From positions 699,242-763,241 of the forward strand of contig NZ_CAJZAI010000002.1 of assembly GCF_914271435.1 (NCBI RefSeq): a DNA stretch of 64,000 nt. Reading direction: 5' to 3'. The notes beneath the pieces are model-generated. The model did not search any database and was not told where the DNA came from. It was given only the letters and a program-made list of their open reading frames with translations. Source of the stretch: Cupriavidus laharis (GTDB taxonomy: Bacteria; Pseudomonadota; Gammaproteobacteria; Burkholderiales; Burkholderiaceae). The position numbers were made by a program, and so were the translations under genes. This document shows, piece by piece, positions 55,188-64,000 of the stretch (positions within the stretch are counted from its first letter, which is position 1; every line of letters begins with the position of its first letter).

Positions 55188-55847
55188 ATGAGAGTTCTTC
55201 TCATCGAGGATGAGCCCTGGCTCGGGGAGGCCGTTCGCGACCAGATCGAGAAAGACGGACATCCGACTGACTTCGTGGCCAGCCTCTCCGAGGCGCGCCG
55301 GCACCTTGCGGCCGCTAACTACGACCTGATCCTGCTCGATCTGCTGCTCCCCGACGGTCGGGGGCTCGACTTCCTGCGAGAGCTTCGCGCGGGTGGTTCG
55401 ACCGTGCCCGTCATCATCCTGACAGCGCTCGATCAGGTTTCGAACCGCATCGCCGGCCTGAACGCCGGCGCGGATGATTATCTCGTCAAGCCATTCGACC
55501 TGTCAGAGCTTTCCGCACGGGTGAGCGCGGTGTCGCGCCGGTATTCGGGCAATCCGAATCCCCTGGTCAAGCTCGGCGAACTGCGTATCGATACGGCGGG
55601 GCGCAGCGTGATGCGCGGTGCCGCACGCATCGACCTGACGGCCAGTGAATGGGCACTTCTCGAAGCGCTGATCCAGCATCCGGGGATGATCGTATCAAGG
55701 AGCCGGCTGGAGGATCGCCTTTATTCCTTCAACGAGGAAATTGGCAGCAACACCATCGAGGTACATATGAGCCGGCTGCGCAAGAAGCTGGGTGCCGATG
55801 TCATCGAGACCTTGCGTGGGCTCGGCTATCGGCTGAAGCAGGACTGA
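55188..55847 (+). CDS. OmpR-family response regulator
   Basis: 219 residues: a receiver domain with Asp pocket (IEDEP), phospho-acceptor Asp in ILLDLLLPDG, Thr (ILTA) and Lys (VKPFD), and a C-terminal winged helix (SNTIEVHMSRLRKKLG). It partners the kinase encoded 2 bases downstream. It probably controls the divergent PepSY/DUF2271/flavoreductase/ApbE operon. Start at 55188 after GGAAGA. Confidence 0.93.
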   Translation: MRVLLIEDEPWLGEAVRDQIEKDGHPTDFVASLSEARRHLAAANYDLILLDLLLPDGRGLDFLRELRAGGSTVPVIILTALDQVSNRIAGLNAGADDYLVKPFDLSELSARVSAVSRRYSGNPNPLVKLGELRIDTAGRSVMRGAARIDLTASEWALLEALIQHPGMIVSRSRLEDRLYSFNEEIGSNTIEVHMSRLRKKLGADVIETLRGLGYRLKQD

Positions 55848-55849
55848 CC

Positions 55850-57220
55850 ATGCTGCGCAGCCTGCAAGGTCGACTCGCGGCAGCGCTGGTTGCAGGGCTC
55901 GCTGTGCTGTCGCTCGCGGCCGCGGCCGCTTCATTTTACGTGCTGCGCCACGAAGTCGATCGGATGTCGGATAGTGCGTTGCAGGAAACGGCACAGCGCC
56001 TGTTGCCGCTCGCCATCATGGATATCGTCGGGCGCGATGCGGATGGCGATGACGATGGCAGCCGCCGTATCGCAGCCGTTCGCCCGCACGACGAATTGCT
56101 GACCTACGCGGTTCGCGATGACAGGGGCAGCCTGCTGCTGCGGTCGCACGACGCCGATATGGCCATCTTCCCGCCCGACCTGAAAGCGGGCTTTACATCT
56201 ACGGCGTCGCACCGGATTTACGCCGAGCCGGGCTTGCAGGGCACCATCTCCCTGATGATCGCGGAGCCGCTCGCCACGCGCCGGCATGCGGTGATTGAAG
56301 CCGCGCTCGCAGTCGCCAGGATCCTCATCCTGTTTCTGCCGGTGGGCCTGTGTGGCATCTGGCTGATTGTCCGCACCGGGCTACGGCCAATCCGGCGCTT
56401 CTGCGGCAGCATCGCTGCACGTGGGCAGAACGACCTGACACCGCTCGAAAAGAAGGAACTGCCGACGGAGGTCGCTCCGATCGCCGACGCGGTCAATGAC
56501 CTGATGGCTCGCCTGGACCGCGCGCTGGCCGCGGAGCGCAGCTTCACTGCCAATAGCGCGCACGAGTTGCGCACACCGATTGCCGCGGCGCTCGCGCAGA
56601 CGCAGCGCCTCATGGCCGAAATGCCTTCCGCCGCCATGCGGGAACGCGTGCAGAATGTCGAGAGGGCCCTGCACACCCTGTCGCGGGTCAGCGAAAGGCT
56701 CATGCAACTCGCAAAGGCCGAAAATGGACGCGTGCTCGGAGATGCGCCGCAGGATCTGCGCCCGGTACTGGAGCTTATTGTCGAGGATTTTCGGCGCGTT
56801 GCCTCTGCGAAGCCGATCCAGCTCGACCTCCCCGACCAGCCCGTGCCGTCGTGGATCGATCCGGACGCATTCGCCATAGTCGTGCGCAATCTGGTCGAAA
56901 ATGCGTTCAAGCACGGTGCGCCCGGGAAACCGGTGGGAATTGTGCTGTCAGTCACCGGTACGCTCAGTGTGAGGAATCACGGACCGGTGCTGCCGGACGA
57001 TGAACTCGAGCGCCTGACGAAGCCGTTCGAGCGTGGCGCGACCACAGCCAAAGGCAGCGGGCTTGGCCTGGCGATCGTCGAAGCGATTGTCCGCGGCGCA
57101 GGTTCGGTCCTTACGCTGCGCTCACCGGTTCCGGGCTGGCAGGACGGCCTGCAGGTGACCATCGAAGGCTTGCCGCTTGCGTCCGCGAGGCCGATGCGCG
57201 AGAAAACCGGTCCGGCGTAA
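55850..57220 (+). CDS. Sensor histidine kinase
   Basis: 456 residues: a membrane helix at about 10-30, a periplasmic sensor region (about 31-140), a second helix (about 145-168), a HAMP-like linker, HisKA with the phosphorylated His in NSAHELRTPIAA, and an HATPase with N box (RNLVENAFKHG) and G box (GSGLGLAIVEAI). It belongs to the QseC/PmrB-like group. The signal is unknown; envelope redox or metal stress would fit the neighbouring operon. Confidence 0.92.
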   Translation: MLRSLQGRLAAALVAGLAVLSLAAAAASFYVLRHEVDRMSDSALQETAQRLLPLAIMDIVGRDADGDDDGSRRIAAVRPHDELLTYAVRDDRGSLLLRSHDADMAIFPPDLKAGFTSTASHRIYAEPGLQGTISLMIAEPLATRRHAVIEAALAVARILILFLPVGLCGIWLIVRTGLRPIRRFCGSIAARGQNDLTPLEKKELPTEVAPIADAVNDLMARLDRALAAERSFTANSAHELRTPIAAALAQTQRLMAEMPSAAMRERVQNVERALHTLSRVSERLMQLAKAENGRVLGDAPQDLRPVLELIVEDFRRVASAKPIQLDLPDQPVPSWIDPDAFAIVVRNLVENAFKHGAPGKPVGIVLSVTGTLSVRNHGPVLPDDELERLTKPFERGATTAKGSGLGLAIVEAIVRGAGSVLTLRSPVPGWQDGLQVTIEGLPLASARPMREKTGPA

Positions 57221-57278
57221 TCAGTTGGGATGGCGTGGCGCGGGACGACCCATGAAGCGCCCCCTCATCAACCCTTCC

Positions 57279-57355
57279 TCCACGTGCCCTTTGGGTATGC
57301 GCGGGGACGACGAATATTTGGCGTTGTCGTGAATTATGGAAACCTCAATAGAACG
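57279..57355. repeat. Interspersed palindromic repeat, copy 4 (right half)
   Basis: Contains only the right arm (CACGTGCCCTTTGGGTATGC) and the tail GACGACGAATATTTGGCG...GGAAACCTCAATAG of copy 2. The left arm is missing, so the element was cut by the rearrangement that formed the following duplicate segment. Confidence 0.8.
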
Positions 57356-57401
57356 GGACTTTGATTTCTTGGAAGGACTTTGATGGCCAAGGCCATACGG
57401 C

Positions 57402-58076
57402 GAATCTTTGCACCGTCCCTCGCGAAGAAGCTTCGTGGCGACACGAAATGTCGAATGCATGGGCCCCGGTGTGATGCGCGGACAAGCCTCCCTCAGTCCC
57501 ACACCGGGGCCAGGCCCTCGGGGCTGACCTCGCGGCCATTGCGTTCGAGCGCAGCAATCTTCGCCATGTCATCGGCGTCGAGCTTCAGGTCGCGCGCCAG
57601 CAGGTTGCTGGCCAGGTTCTCGCGCTTCGTCGATCGGCCAGTGGATCAGCGTCAGGTCGACATGGTCGGTGTGCGGCTTGTCCAGGCTCTCGCGCAGGCT
57701 CGGCACCAGCTTGTCGGCGGCGTAGTTCTCGGTCCAGATCTTGGTGGTGAGGAAAAGGTCATCGCGCTCTACACCGCTTTCCGCGATGGCCTGGCCGATG
57801 TCGGCCTCGTTGCCGTAGATCTGCGCGGTATCGATGGCGCGGTAGCCCACCTCCAGCGCATTGCGCACGGAATCGACAGCGGCCTGGCCGGTCAGGCGGA
57901 ACGTACCGACACCAAACGAAGGAATGCTCATTGGGTAACTCCTGGTACAGAGGACAAGAGAAAACTGGGAATGAACGCAGTTTGCCGGCTTTACATTTGC
58001 AAATTAAGCCGTGTATAAGTCAAATTCATTTGATTTGAAATCAACAATGAAGACGACCATCGACGAACTGCTCGCC
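57402..58076. repeat. Mosaic duplicate of the 40.3-43.8 kb region
   Basis: Bases 57402-57474 copy 40277-40349. From about 57483 to 58076 the DNA copies 42880-43836 but lacks 365 bases of dkgB. Divergence is limited to scattered substitutions, so the duplication is fairly recent. The LysR gene that follows is complete here and cut short in the other copy. Confidence 0.85.
57493..57931 (-). pseudogene. dkgB duplicate with internal deletion
   Basis: The start ([15 protein letters not shown]) and the stop match the intact gene at 42889, but 365 bases corresponding to 43031-43395 are absent. 365 is not a multiple of three, so the tail is read in the wrong frame and the NADPH-binding half is lost. 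It is divergent from the intact LysR gene. Confidence 0.9.
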
Positions 58077-58949
58077 TTTGCGGCTGTCGTGGACACGGGC
58101 TCGATCACGGCGGCCGCCGAACAGCTCGACCTGACCGTGTCGGCCACCAGCCGCACGCTGAGCCGGCTGGAAGAGAAGCTGCAGACCACGCTGCTGCGCC
58201 GGACCACGCGGCGCCTGGAGCTGACGGAGGAAGGGGCGGCATTCCTGGCCCATGCGCGCGCCATTCTCGCCATGGTCGATGAAGCGGAAGAGCAGATGGC
58301 GGCACGGCGTATGCGCCCGGTGGGGCGCTTGCGCGTCGATGCGGCGACGCCGTTCATGCTCCATGTGCTCGTGCCGCTGGTGGAAGGCTTCCGCGCGCGC
58401 TACCCGGAGGTGGAACTGGAACTGCACTCGACCGAGGGCATCATTGACCTGATCGAAAAGCGGACCGATGTGGCGTTCCGCATCGGCTCGCTCAAGGATT
58501 CGACGCTGCACGCGCGGCCGATCGGCACCAGCCGCGTGCGCGTGCTGGCCAGCCCCGAATACCTGAAGCGCCATGGCACCCCTGCCAAGCCGGCCCAGCT
58601 CGCGCAGCATGTGCTGCTGGGCTTCAGCCAGCCCGACACGCTGAACGACTGGCCGCTGCGCAACGACGACGGCAGCACGGTGCACATCAAGCCGGCCATT
58701 GCGTCATCGAGCGGCGAAACACTCAGAAGCCTGGCGCTGGCTGGCCTCGGCATCGTCTGCCTGTCGGATTTCATGACGCGGGAGGACCGCCACAGCAGCA
58801 GGCTCGTGCCGCTGTTCGGCAGGCAGACGCTCGATGTGCGGCAGCCGATCAACGCTGTCTACTACCGCAACACGGCGCTGGCGTCGCGCATCACATGCTT
58901 TGTCGACCATGTGGCCGGTGTGCTCGGCAAGCGGCCGTTCGATGAATAG
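58047..58949 (+). CDS. LysR-family transcriptional regulator
   Basis: 300 residues: an N-terminal helix-turn-helix (FAAVVDTGSITAAAEQLDLT, SATSRTLSRLEEKL) and the periplasmic-binding-like effector domain. It belongs to the CrgA/DsdC-like group that often controls aldo/keto reductases or quinone-type oxidoreductases. Divergent from the broken dkgB copy with a T-N11-A-like site (TTTGCAAATTAAG) in the intergenic DNA. Because the same intergenic DNA precedes the intact dkgB at 43692, it probably controls that operon in trans. ATG at 58047; GTG at 58011 is also in frame. Confidence 0.9.
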   Translation: MKTTIDELLAFAAVVDTGSITAAAEQLDLTVSATSRTLSRLEEKLQTTLLRRTTRRLELTEEGAAFLAHARAILAMVDEAEEQMAARRMRPVGRLRVDAATPFMLHVLVPLVEGFRARYPEVELELHSTEGIIDLIEKRTDVAFRIGSLKDSTLHARPIGTSRVRVLASPEYLKRHGTPAKPAQLAQHVLLGFSQPDTLNDWPLRNDDGSTVHIKPAIASSSGETLRSLALAGLGIVCLSDFMTREDRHSSRLVPLFGRQTLDVRQPINAVYYRNTALASRITCFVDHVAGVLGKRPFDE

Positions 58950-58999
58950 GGCGCCGGGGTTCTTCGTTTGTTTCCGGCGAGAGAACCAAAAAAAGAAGC

Positions 59000-59311
59000 T
59001 CAGGGCGCCGGCCGCGATTCCACTGACTCCACGCGCAGGCCCGGCATCCACGTGTCCTTGGCGCGCGCGCGGACGACAATGCCATGTACCGTTGCCACAC
59101 GGTTGAACTGCTCGCGCGCCGCGGTAGTGGTCATGCCTGACAGCTCCCAGGCTACCCCGTCGTCCTGCTGCAGCACGATCACGGGAAACATGGCATTGCC
59201 CTTGACCCGGATCTTGCCTTCCAGCGTGATCCGGGCGCCGACGGACGGCGCAGAGCAGGCGGACGTGGCCATTGCGGCAACGATGGCGGCGGCGGTAAGT
59301 CGTCTGAACAT
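59000..59311 (-). CDS. Small putative lipoprotein
   Basis: 103 residues: signal sequence MFRRLTAAAIVAAMATSAC with a loose lipobox before Cys19, then a beta-rich OB-like domain (RITLEGKIRVKGNAMFPVIVLQQDDG, VHGIVVRARAKDTWMPGLRVESVE). I do not recognise a named family with confidence. Start at 59311 chosen because it begins the signal peptide; the frame is open to 59383. Confidence 0.6.
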   Translation of the reverse strand: MFRRLTAAAIVAAMATSACSAPSVGARITLEGKIRVKGNAMFPVIVLQQDDGVAWELSGMTTTAAREQFNRVATVHGIVVRARAKDTWMPGLRVESVESRPAP

Positions 59312-59544
59312 AAGGTAAGCAGTGCTGCGAGGGCACCAGGCGGCATGTGCCGACCGATGCCCGATCGCACGATCAGTAGGCAACGACTGTCAGGGTCATG
59401 CCGGCCGGCAGCTTGACGGTCTCGTTGAAGGTACCGCGAACAGCTTGCCGCGACGCCGCAGGCATTCTGCGCTCGCCTGCATCACGGCAACTCCGGCCTT
59501 GTCATTTCCGGTAATTCGAATCAGGAAAATCCCAGGCTTCCGTC
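59312..59544. other. Gap with a possible small-protein relic
   Basis: On the minus strand a 30-codon frame (59373-59465) ends RGTFNETVKLPAGMTLTVVAY. This looks like the C-terminal strand of a secreted beta-protein rather than random sequence. Upstream the similarity to any frame is lost. It could be the remnant of a gene interrupted before the MITE-like insertion. Confidence 0.3.
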
Positions 59545-59668
59545 TAATGCCGTTCAGTTAACCACTGTCGTTCCCGCGCAGGCGGGAACCCAGTGACTTC
59601 AGAAGACGCTGGATTCCCGCCTGCGCGGGAATGACAGTGGCGCTTGAGACCTTAACTGAACGGCATTA
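59545..59668. mobile_element. MITE-like 124-bp inverted-repeat element
   Basis: The ends are perfect 17-bp inverted repeats, TAATGCCGTTCAGTTAA at 59545-59561 and its complement at 59652-59668. Inside lie two facing REP-type hairpins (TTCCCGCGCAGGCGGGAA and TTCCCGCCTGCGCGGGAA). Exact 12-bp direct repeats CAGGCTTCCGTC flank it (59533-59544 and 59669-59680), as expected for a target-site duplication. It has no coding capacity, so it would need a transposase in trans. Confidence 0.75.
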
Positions 59669-59680
59669 CAGGCTTCCGTC

Positions 59681-59975
59681 CGTTTTTTTTAATCCGCGCC
59701 ATTCTGCGAGCTAAGCCGGGGTAGCTCAACGGGACAGTGATAGGACAAATGAAATGACTGTGGCGCGAATGCATAAATTCAGCCCCGCGCGAGAAGAGCT
59801 TTTGTCAGGGCTTGTATCGCGCCGTTGGCGTGATACAGACGCGTACAAGAAACCCAACGAGAGCCGGATGCCGCCGCCCCTGCTCCGCCCTTGACATCAA
59901 GTTCTCAATTTACAATACTATCTAAACTTTCATTCTTATTTTGAGAACGATACGGCAAACGTGTCGTGAGGCCGC
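59681..59975. other. Gap before the LysR gene
   Basis: A 46-codon frame starting ATGACTGTGGCGCGAATG at 59755 ends at the TGA near 59895; it has no family I know. The AT-rich stretch 59895-59950 directly before the LysR gene probably contains its promoter (TTGACATC ... TACAATACTAT resembles -35 TTGACA and -10 TACAAT). Confidence 0.35.
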
Positions 59976-60863
59976 GTGGAACTCGCAGAACTGGAAATCT
60001 TTCGGGCCGTCGCGCGCGAACAAAGCATCACCCGGGCGGCCAGGGCGCTTGAGCGCGTGCAGTCCAACGTCACCACCCGCGTCAAGCAGCTGGAGGAGAG
60101 CCTTGGTGTCGCCCTGTTCCAGCGCGACAGCAAGAAGATGACCCTGACGCCCGAAGGGCACCGGCTGCTTGGCTACGCGGAGCAGATGCTGGCCCTGGCG
60201 GAAGAGGCACGCCAATCCATGCGCCTCAGCGCGCCGAGCGGCAGGCTGCGCGTCGGTTCCATGGAGAGTTCCGCCGCGACGTTGCTGCCAAAGCCGCTTG
60301 GCAGCTTCCATGCCGCCTGGCCGGACGTGGAACTGAACGTGGCCACGGGTACCACGGGCTACCTGGTGGATGCCGTGCTGGGCCATCGCCTGGACTGCGC
60401 GGTAGTCGCCCACCCTGGCACCGGTGCACCGAGCCATCTGGACATGGCCGAGCTTGGCGAGGGGCTGGAAGGTGCCTTCCTGCGGACCGAACAGCTGGTC
60501 CTGGTCCTGCCCGGCACCCACCCGAAGGCACGCGGCCCGCAGGACGTGACGCTGCGGCATCTTGCCGCGTTCTCAAAGGGCTGCACCTATCGCCGCTGCG
60601 CCGAAGACTGGCTCGAGCAAGGCGGCGAAGACATCCGCCGCAGGCTGTCGGTGCTGGAGATGCCGTCGTATCACGCGATCCTGGCCTATGTCAGCGCAGG
60701 ATCGGCCGTGGCGATAGTGCCGCGCTCGCTGCTGGCCATGTACCCGAATGCCGCCGAATTCCAGACCGTACCGGTACGCTCCGCGCACACCTTCCTGGTG
60801 AAGCGCGCCGGCTTCACGACATCGGCATACGAAGCGTTCCTGCGGGAGCTACGCCATGCCTGA
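59976..60863 (+). CDS. LysR-family transcriptional regulator
   Basis: 295 residues: a helix-turn-helix ([21 protein letters not shown]) and effector domain of the GltC/CynR-like group. The start is a GTG at 59976 behind GTGAGG. It lies 107 bases upstream of a nitronate monooxygenase on the same strand and probably regulates it; co-transcription is possible. No partner divergent gene. Confidence 0.88.
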   Translation: MELAELEIFRAVAREQSITRAARALERVQSNVTTRVKQLEESLGVALFQRDSKKMTLTPEGHRLLGYAEQMLALAEEARQSMRLSAPSGRLRVGSMESSAATLLPKPLGSFHAAWPDVELNVATGTTGYLVDAVLGHRLDCAVVAHPGTGAPSHLDMAELGEGLEGAFLRTEQLVLVLPGTHPKARGPQDVTLRHLAAFSKGCTYRRCAEDWLEQGGEDIRRRLSVLEMPSYHAILAYVSAGSAVAIVPRSLLAMYPNAAEFQTVPVRSAHTFLVKRAGFTTSAYEAFLRELRHA

Positions 60864-60970
60864 GCGACACCACCGCCGGATCGCGGGACGCAATCCGGCC
60901 GCACTGCCTGCACCGCCCGGCGCCCGCCGGCCCTGAATCCATCACCCGACCTCAACAGGGAATCACCGTC

Positions 60971-62092
60971 ATGGACACCACGACACGTTCCTCCGGCAAT
61001 GGCCGCAGCCTGCTCTCGCTGCTCAATATCGCCACGCCGATCATCCAGGCGCCGATGGCCGGCGTCAGCACCCCGGCCATGGCCGCTGCCGTGTCGGAGG
61101 CGGGCGGACTCGGCTCGCTCGGTGTTGCCGCCATGGATGCGGAAGGCGCACGCAAGGCGATTCGCGAGACGCGCGCGCTGACCAGCAAGCCGTTCAACGT
61201 CAACGTCTTCTGCCATACCCCAGCGGTTGCCGATGCCGCGCGCGAGAAGGCCTGGCTCGACTATCTCGCGCCGCGGTTCGCCGAGTATGGCGCCACGCCC
61301 CCGGCAAGCCTGCGCGAGATCTACAAGAGCTTTGTGGCCGACGATGCCATGTTCCACATGCTGCTGGAGGAAAAGCCCGCGGTGGTCAGCTTCCATTTCG
61401 GGCCGCCCGCGCAGGAGAGGATCGACGCATTGCACGCGGCGGGTATCGTGCTGCTGGCCAGCGCCACGTCGTTGCAGGAGGCCCGCCAGATCGAAGCCGC
61501 GGGCATCGACGCGATCATCGCGCAGGGGATCGAGGCCGGCGGCCACCGCGGCATCTTCGATCCGGCCGGCTACGATGAAGGCCTCGGCACACTTGCGCTG
61601 GTGCGTGTCCTGGTCCGGCATACCCGCCTGCCCGTGATCGCCGCCGGCGGCATCATGGACGGCGCCGGCATTGCCGCGGTGCTCGCGCTCGGGGCACAAG
61701 CCGCGCAACTGGGCACGGCCTTTGTCGGCTGCGAGGAATCCTCGGCCGATGCCGCTTACCGCGCTGCACTCTCAGCACAGCCAACGCGGCCGACTACGCT
61801 GACGCGCGCGATCTCCGGCCGTGCGGCACGCGGCTTCACGAACCGCCTTACGGAACTCGGCGTGGCCCCCGACGCTCCCGCCATCCCCGACTATCCGATC
61901 ACGTATGACGCCGGCAAGGCCCTGCACGCCGCGGCCAAGGCGAAGGGCAACAGCGACTATGCCGCGCAGTGGGCGGGCCAGGCAGCACCGCTGGCCCGGC
62001 TGCTCCCTGCTGCGGAACTGGTCAGCCAGCTGAAGGCGGAATTGAAGGAAGCAATTGCCAGGCTGAATGCCATGCAAAGCGGATTGGTATAG
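60971..62092 (+). CDS. Nitronate monooxygenase (2-nitropropane dioxygenase family)
   Basis: 373 residues, FMN TIM barrel: [29 protein letters not shown] at the N-terminus, the catalytic-His motif GGHRGIFDP, and FMN phosphate-binding [10 protein letters not shown] and [12 protein letters not shown]. It oxidises nitronates such as propionate-3-nitronate to aldehydes or oxo acids and nitrite. Start ATG at 60971 behind CAGGGAATC. Paired with the LysR regulator. Confidence 0.92.
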   Translation: MDTTTRSSGNGRSLLSLLNIATPIIQAPMAGVSTPAMAAAVSEAGGLGSLGVAAMDAEGARKAIRETRALTSKPFNVNVFCHTPAVADAAREKAWLDYLAPRFAEYGATPPASLREIYKSFVADDAMFHMLLEEKPAVVSFHFGPPAQERIDALHAAGIVLLASATSLQEARQIEAAGIDAIIAQGIEAGGHRGIFDPAGYDEGLGTLALVRVLVRHTRLPVIAAGGIMDGAGIAAVLALGAQAAQLGTAFVGCEESSADAAYRAALSAQPTRPTTLTRAISGRAARGFTNRLTELGVAPDAPAIPDYPITYDAGKALHAAAKAKGNSDYAAQWAGQAAPLARLLPAAELVSQLKAELKEAIARLNAMQSGLV

Positions 62093-62165
62093 CCAAGCGC
62101 TGCCGGGCCATCGAGGAGCCGCTCGCGCGGCATCTTTCGTGGTGCTGCCACGCCTCGGTACGCCT

Positions 62166-62693
62166 TCACACGGCGTTGGCCCGGTCCGGCTCCGACCGTT
62201 GGTCTAGCACGATCTGCATGAATGCCAGATCGAGCCATTTGCCAAATTTCGTTCCGACCTCCGGCATCAAGCCCACCTGCCTGAAGCCAAGCTTCTCGTG
62301 CAAGCGGATGGAGCTGGCGTTCTGCGCCTCGATGGCGGCCACCATGACGTGCTTTCCCAGGCCGCGCGCGCGCTCGATCAGCGCGGTCATAAGCGCTTCG
62401 GCAATGCCCTTTCGCCGCTGGTCCGAGCGGACATACACGGAATGCTCCACAGTGTGCCGGTAGCCGTCGAAGGCGCGCCAGTCACCGAAGGAGGCGTAGC
62501 CCACCACGCCGGCATCGTCGTCGACGGCAACCAGCACGGGATAGCCTGACTTCTGGCGCGCGGCGAGCCATTCCATGCGATTCGCCGCATCGACAGGTGT
62601 CTCGTTCCATATCGCCGTCGTGTTGGCGACGGCATCGTTGTAGATGACAGTGACCGCCGGCATGTCGTCAGGGCCCGCGTCGCGAATCTTCAT
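62166..62693 (-). CDS. GNAT acetyltransferase, phosphinothricin N-acetyltransferase-like
   Basis: 175 residues, GNAT fold: IRDAGPDDMPAVTVIYNDAV, acetyl-CoA loop VRSDQRRKGIAEALM, and HEKLGFRQVG. Similar to the Pat/Bar branch, which acetylates phosphinothricin, methionine sulfoximine or related amino acids. ATG at 62693. Divergent from the XRE-cupin regulator gene 102 bases away, a pairing common for amine-modifying enzymes. Confidence 0.88.
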   Translation of the reverse strand: MKIRDAGPDDMPAVTVIYNDAVANTTAIWNETPVDAANRMEWLAARQKSGYPVLVAVDDDAGVVGYASFGDWRAFDGYRHTVEHSVYVRSDQRRKGIAEALMTALIERARGLGKHVMVAAIEAQNASSIRLHEKLGFRQVGLMPEVGTKFGKWLDLAFMQIVLDQRSEPDRANAV

Positions 62694-62795
62694 TGCGCCT
62701 CTCCGAAGCTGTTTCTCATATGATAGCCTATCGTCTACTATAGTGGATATCAAAGACGAACCTTGTGCGTGCCGGCTGTCGGCCGCCATTTCCTT

Positions 62796-63368
62796 ATGCG
62801 TGTGAACCAACCGCCACCAGACCCCACCTTCGCGATTTCCACGCGCGTGCGCATCGAGCGCGAATCGCGCGAATGGTCGCTGTCGGAACTGGCGGAACGC
62901 TCCGGCGTTTCGAAGGCAATGATCAGCAAGATCGAGCGAGGCGAGGCGAGTCCCACGGCGACTGTCCTGGGGAAACTGTCCGGGGCATTCGGCCTGCCGC
63001 TGTCGATGCTGCTAGCGCTGGCCGAGCAGGCCGGCGAGCGCCTGAGCCGCTCGGCGGACCAGCCGGTCTGGACGGACCCCGAGACCGGCTATACCCGGCG
63101 CGCAGTGTCGCCGCGCAGCGGCAGCATGCTCGAGCTTGTGGACGTCACGCTGCCGCCGAACGCGCGCGTCTCGTACCCGTCATCCGCATTCACGTTCATG
63201 CACCAGCAGATCTGGGTGCGAAGCGGATCGCTGGTGTTTGAAGAGGGCGAGATGACGCACGAACTGGAGGCGGGCGACTGCCTGCAGCTTGGTCCGCCGG
63301 CGCCATGTACCTTCTTCAATCCGGGGAACCGGCCCTGCAGTTATGTCGTGGCGCTGGTCCGTCGCTAG
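62796..63368 (+). CDS. XRE-family regulator with C-terminal cupin
   Basis: 190 residues: an N-terminal HTH_3 domain (WSLSELAERSGVSKAMISKIERGEASP) and a C-terminal cupin barrel. This PuuR/SutR-like architecture senses a small ligand. The shared promoter region with the acetyltransferase suggests it represses that gene. Start at ATG 62796; the frame is open to 62763. Confidence 0.88.
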   Translation: MRVNQPPPDPTFAISTRVRIERESREWSLSELAERSGVSKAMISKIERGEASPTATVLGKLSGAFGLPLSMLLALAEQAGERLSRSADQPVWTDPETGYTRRAVSPRSGSMLELVDVTLPPNARVSYPSSAFTFMHQQIWVRSGSLVFEEGEMTHELEAGDCLQLGPPAPCTFFNPGNRPCSYVVALVRR

Positions 63369-63407
63369 TTCACTACGTCAGTCGAAAAGCACCCTCGATC
63401 AACCAGA

Positions 63408-63896
63408 TCAGTTCAGCTGGCGCGCCATGTAGTGGGTACGGGCGCCGAAACTAAGCAGAAAGCTCAACGACAACTGCGTCTCTCGTACAAGGCTGTCAAC
63501 CGGAGTCAACGTGAAGCCGTGTCGAGCAAAGAAGCCGGGATGCTCGTTCGTCAGCACCGTGGCGCTCACGCAGCCGCTGGCGCGTGCTCTCATCAGCAGA
63601 GCGCTGACGATATAGGTGGCCAACCGACGTCCGCGAAATTCCGACAGCACGGCAACCGTATGGATGGCGAACGTACTGCCGTACTGTTCCCCATAGGCAC
63701 AGCCGACCATCTGTCCGCCAAGCTCTGCCACATGGTAGAACCGACTCACGTCGCTTGCACCGGCAAGCGTCAGGCCGCAAGCCGCCAGTACCTGTGCGAT
63801 GGCTTGCCTGTCGTCCTCTGAAGCAGCACGGAGTCGAACGTCTCTTATCATCTTGAATGCAGCGTTATGGACCCTCGCTTCCTCAATACTAAACAC
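63408..63896 (-). CDS. GNAT acetyltransferase
   Basis: 162 residues, GNAT fold: a core with VGCAYGEQYGSTFAIHTVAV and acetyl-CoA loop EFRGRRLATYIV, then HPGFFARHGF. The pattern resembles the ArsN2/ArgA-like amino-acid acetyltransferases, but the substrate is not evident. Met at 63851 (MIRDVRLRAASEDD) is an alternative start and gives the more typical N-terminus. Confidence 0.78.
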   Translation of the reverse strand: MFSIEEARVHNAAFKMIRDVRLRAASEDDRQAIAQVLAACGLTLAGASDVSRFYHVAELGGQMVGCAYGEQYGSTFAIHTVAVLSEFRGRRLATYIVSALLMRARASGCVSATVLTNEHPGFFARHGFTLTPVDSLVRETQLSLSFLLSFGARTHYMARQLN

Positions 63897-64000
63897 AGCG
63901 TCTTAAATAATGCAGCATAGTCTTCGAAGTACCTCGTTTGGTCTCTTCCAGTGCCGGAAGCAGCCGTCGACCGCCGAGAGGACTTCGCCAAGTGTGGCAA
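63897..64000. other. Right edge
   Basis: 104 bases with no complete gene; any coding sequence here would continue outside the window. Confidence 0.4.

Noticed and set aside
59715..59760. tRNA-like start (GGGGTAGCTCAACGGGAC)
   Set aside because: No acceptor pairing, anticodon arm or T-loop follows within tRNA length.

Overview
The window looks like a Betaproteobacterium of the Cupriavidus/Ralstonia group. The DNA is GC-rich and the genes are dense. A complete phenol/catechol meta-cleavage operon (dmp type) sits back to back with a toluene/benzene monooxygenase operon (tbu/tmo type), an arrangement known from that group. The genus is inferred from gene content; no rRNA or tRNA gene is present to confirm it.

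Left flank (0.4-5.6 kb): a cytochrome b561-like membrane subunit, a Tat-exported molybdopterin oxidoreductase and a secreted Met-rich MxKDx-repeat protein resemble the YedZ1-YedY1-MrpX hypochlorite-scavenging set described in Azospira. Next come a Leu/Val-type dehydrogenase, an APC amino-acid permease and the C-terminal relic of a branched-chain aminotransferase.

Aromatic catabolic island (6.1-30.7 kb). On the minus strand, dmpK-L-M-N-O-P-Q (multicomponent phenol hydroxylase), dmpB (catechol 2,3-dioxygenase), a GlcG/HbpS-like gene and dmpC-D-E-H-F-G-I take phenol or methylphenols through catechol to pyruvate and acetyl-CoA. On the plus strand, tbuA1-U-B-V-A2-C makes phenols and catechols from toluene or benzene. 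The 18.97-19.57 kb gap between them holds two divergent sigma-54 promoters, activator-site-like dyads and a TCTCGAGA-centred palindrome. The same parts recur in front of a FadL/TbuX outer-membrane hydrocarbon channel. Two XylR/DmpR-class activators and a GntR/FCD regulator complete the island, so transport, upper pathway and lower pathway are probably co-regulated.

Central part (31-44 kb): YitT-like membrane protein, aspartase, PhoX-type phosphatase, YigZ, a 2Fe-2S ferredoxin, a PHB-depolymerase-like esterase, a broken TauE/SafE exporter, an ABM-domain protein, an unusual cytochrome P450, and a four-gene reductase operon (two aldo/keto reductases, a MoaF-like protein, an Old Yellow Enzyme).

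Stress/metal part (44-50.8 kb): a second methionine aminopeptidase behind a broken ParD-like gene, a Cu-type P1B ATPase with a MerR-family promoter, PPK2, an extra FtsH and an IS3 relic.

Extracytoplasmic flavin electron-transfer cluster (50.8-57.2 kb): PepSY protein, DUF2271 protein with a flavinylation-like motif, PepSY-flavoreductase and ApbE, divergent from an OmpR-type two-component system.

Right flank (57.2-64 kb): a mosaic duplicate of the 40-44 kb region with a broken dkgB copy and the intact LysR gene, a small lipoprotein, a 124-bp MITE-like element with a 12-bp direct repeat, a LysR/nitronate monooxygenase pair, two GNAT acetyltransferases and an XRE-cupin regulator. Palindromic repeats are scattered through the window.
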